Assembly (NCBI GenBank): GCA_964597315.1
Contig: CAZQXD010000035.1
Location: 1-41,510, forward strand
Reading direction: 5' to 3'
Source of the DNA: CAZQXD01 sp964597315
Lineage (GTDB): Bacteria; Pseudomonadota; Gammaproteobacteria; Competibacterales; Competibacteraceae
Length of the DNA stretch: 41,510 bases
Position 1 is the stretch's first letter, and every line of letters begins with the position of its first letter. Of this stretch, positions 41,301 through 41,510 are shown piece by piece. The translations under genes were made by a program, and so were the position numbers. Below the pieces are notes generated by a model. The model was not told the origin of the DNA, made no database searches, and saw nothing but the letters and a program-made list of their open reading frames with translations.

Positions 41301-41401
41301 AGTTTAGGGATGTGTTTCAGATGCAGGCCGACTTTGAGGCCAAGCTGGCGGCGGCCTTTGAGGCTATGATTGGCAAGGTGGTGGAGGGGGCGGCTGGGTG
41401 A
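38342..41401 (+). CDS. DEAH helicase - PD-(D/E)XK nuclease, type III restriction (Res-like; BPTD_3080 family)
   Basis: A 1019-residue protein with the plan of restriction-system helicase-nucleases. A ~110-residue N-terminal region comes first; the SF2 helicase follows: Walker A ATGTGKTT (Lys181), GFLIVAPGLTIRDRL, DEAH at 312-315 in LNDEAHHCYREKP, DLSATPFFL, and motifs V/VI (GWDANTV, QVIGRALRRQSY). The C-terminus holds a nuclease core: Asp930 in YRPDFIV, then Glu950-x-Lys952 in VVEIKGY. It matches the family named for BPTD_3080 as I recall it. Type III Res subunits need a Mod methyltransferase; none precedes it, and the window ends 109 bp after the stop. ATG 38342 has no good ribosome-binding site. 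Flanked by inverted repeat Z copies. An antiphage role is inference from the family. Confidence 0.9.
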   Translation: MDDQFFKQPILNSPYDYPDRHWELGDNGQPTQKINEGRRRAEFITPIPKPRKRKSVTDQQRLVFDEGAGLSTQGQQYAHTAVINAVRPEVDRWRSLPDPNQWRVTPETARLLQHWRHHPFQSIRPFFCQIEAVETVIWLTEVAPTVGKVGKGFLDHLANANHEANPELQRLALKLATGTGKTTVMAMLIAWQTLNAVRRPQSGRFTRGFLIVAPGLTIRDRLRVLQPHDPDSYYQSRELVPNDMLPDLERAKIVITNYHAFKRRDRLELSKGGRALLQGRGDAPNTLETEGQMLQRVLPDLMGLKNILVLNDEAHHCYREKPGANNEANLKGDDKREAKKNNEAARLWIAGIEAVNRQLKVARVMDLSATPFFLRGSGYAEGTLFPWTMSDFSLMDAIECGIVKLPRVPVADNIPGGEMPKFRNLWEHIRTRMPKKGRGKAKGLDPLSLPVELQTALEALYGHYEKTYRLWQAAEIRVPPCYIVVCNNTSTSKLLYDFISGFHRQHEDGSSTLENGRLPLFRNFDEHGNPLARPRTLLIDSEQLESGETLDANFRAMASDEIDRFRREIVERTGDRRQAENLSDQDLLREVMNTVGKAGRLGESIRCVVSVSMLTEGWDANTVTHVLGVRAFGTQLLCEQVIGRALRRQSYVINAAGLFDVEYADVLGIPFDFTAKPVVAPPQPPRETIQVKALRPERDALEIRFPRVAGYRVELPGERLSAHFNDDSVLELTPDLVGPSITRNAGIIGQVVDLGLDHLEDQRPSTLLYHLTQRLLYTRWRDPGEEPKLYLFGQLKRITRQWLDTCLVCKGATYPAQLMYQELADMACERITAGITRALVEERPIKAIVDPYNPVGSTRYVSFNTSKTDRWQTHPQRCHLNWVILDSDWEAEFCRVAESHPRVLAYVKNHNLGLEVPYRYGSETRRYRPDFIVQVDDGQGQDDPLNLVVEIKGYRREDAKEKKATMETHWVPGVNNLGHYGRWTFAEFRDVFQMQADFEAKLAAAFEAMIGKVVEGAAG

Positions 41402-41411
41402 GTGAAGCATC

Positions 41412-41449
41412 GTAGGGTGGATTTAGCGAAGCAATCCACCTTCCGATAG
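41412..41449. repeat. Short palindromic repeat, GTAGGGTGGATT type
   Basis: GGTGGATT (41417-41424) and AATCCACC (41433-41440) enclose TAGCGAAGC. It shares the GTAGGGTGG head with repeats Y and Z, so the three may be one superfamily of extragenic palindromes. It begins 11 bp past the nuclease stop codon and could form an mRNA 3' stem. Confidence 0.7.
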
Positions 41450-41462
41450 GGCCGCCTACCCG

Positions 41463-41510
41463 CAACCCGGAAGGCGGGTCGCTGCGCTTGACCCGCCCTA
41501 CAAATTCAAT
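41463..41510 (-). repeat. 48-bp repeat Z, copy 2 (inverted relative to copy 1)
   Basis: Exact reverse complement of 37922-37969, running to the last base of the window, so the match may extend beyond it. Confidence 0.9.

Overview
The window reads as a stretch of chromosome from a GC-rich gammaproteobacterium. The best evidence is the LptD-SurA-PdxA-RsmA-ApaG-ApaH gene order, divergent AmgK-MurU genes, an initiator tRNA with proteobacterial features and a split NrdJa/NrdJb ribonucleotide reductase like that of Pseudomonas. The palindromic intergenic repeats, the Uma2 gene and the TPR-like repeat protein fit a sulfur-oxidiser or Competibacter-like relative of the Chromatiales; that placement is inference.

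Layout. 1-3.7 kb: a protein made of eleven ~106-residue TPR-like units, 5' end unclear. 3.7-7.7 kb: topoisomerase III fused in one frame to a complete RecQ helicase, with a strong internal ribosome-binding site in the linker. 7.9-9.2 kb: an orphan secreted protein with a terminator, then a Uma2 endonuclease. 9.6-13.0 kb: single-chain pyruvate carboxylase. 13.2-15.8 kb: a tightly overlapped 7-deazaguanine (queuosine) operon, queC, a three-domain QueD, queE and a MazG-like gene. 16.2-24.7 kb (minus): lptD-surA-pdxA-rsmA-tal-apaG-methyltransferase-apaH. 24.8-27.6 kb (plus): amgK-murU, a small membrane protein and an SGNH hydrolase. 27.8-31.9 kb: a Gtr-like surface glycan cassette (GT-C-like membrane protein, GT2-GtrA fusion, acyltransferase 3). 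31.9-33.3 kb (minus): initiator tRNA with its own promoter and terminator, behind two lipoprotein genes, one FlgO-like. 33.7-37.7 kb: NrdJa carrying a LAGLIDADG intein, then NrdJb. 37.7-41.5 kb: a repeat-rich spacer, a large DEAH helicase-PD-(D/E)XK nuclease, and an inverted 48-bp repeat copy at the window end.

How the genes work together. Outer-membrane biogenesis (LptD, SurA) and cell-wall sugar recycling (AmgK, MurU) are read divergently from one 73-bp spacer. QueC, QueD and QueE are consecutive enzymes of preQ0 synthesis. TopB and RecQ, partners in decatenation and junction dissolution, are one polypeptide here. NrdJa and NrdJb form one B12-dependent reductase, whose catalytic cysteine is also the splice-junction residue of the intein.

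The most unusual objects are (1) the TopB-RecQ fusion with a possible second RecQ start, (2) the triple QueD, whose catalytic residues are divided between domains 2 and 3 as in the intersubunit active site of PTPS trimers, (3) the NrdJa intein ending in Gly-Gln, and (4) the restriction-type gene flanked by perfect inverted repeats.
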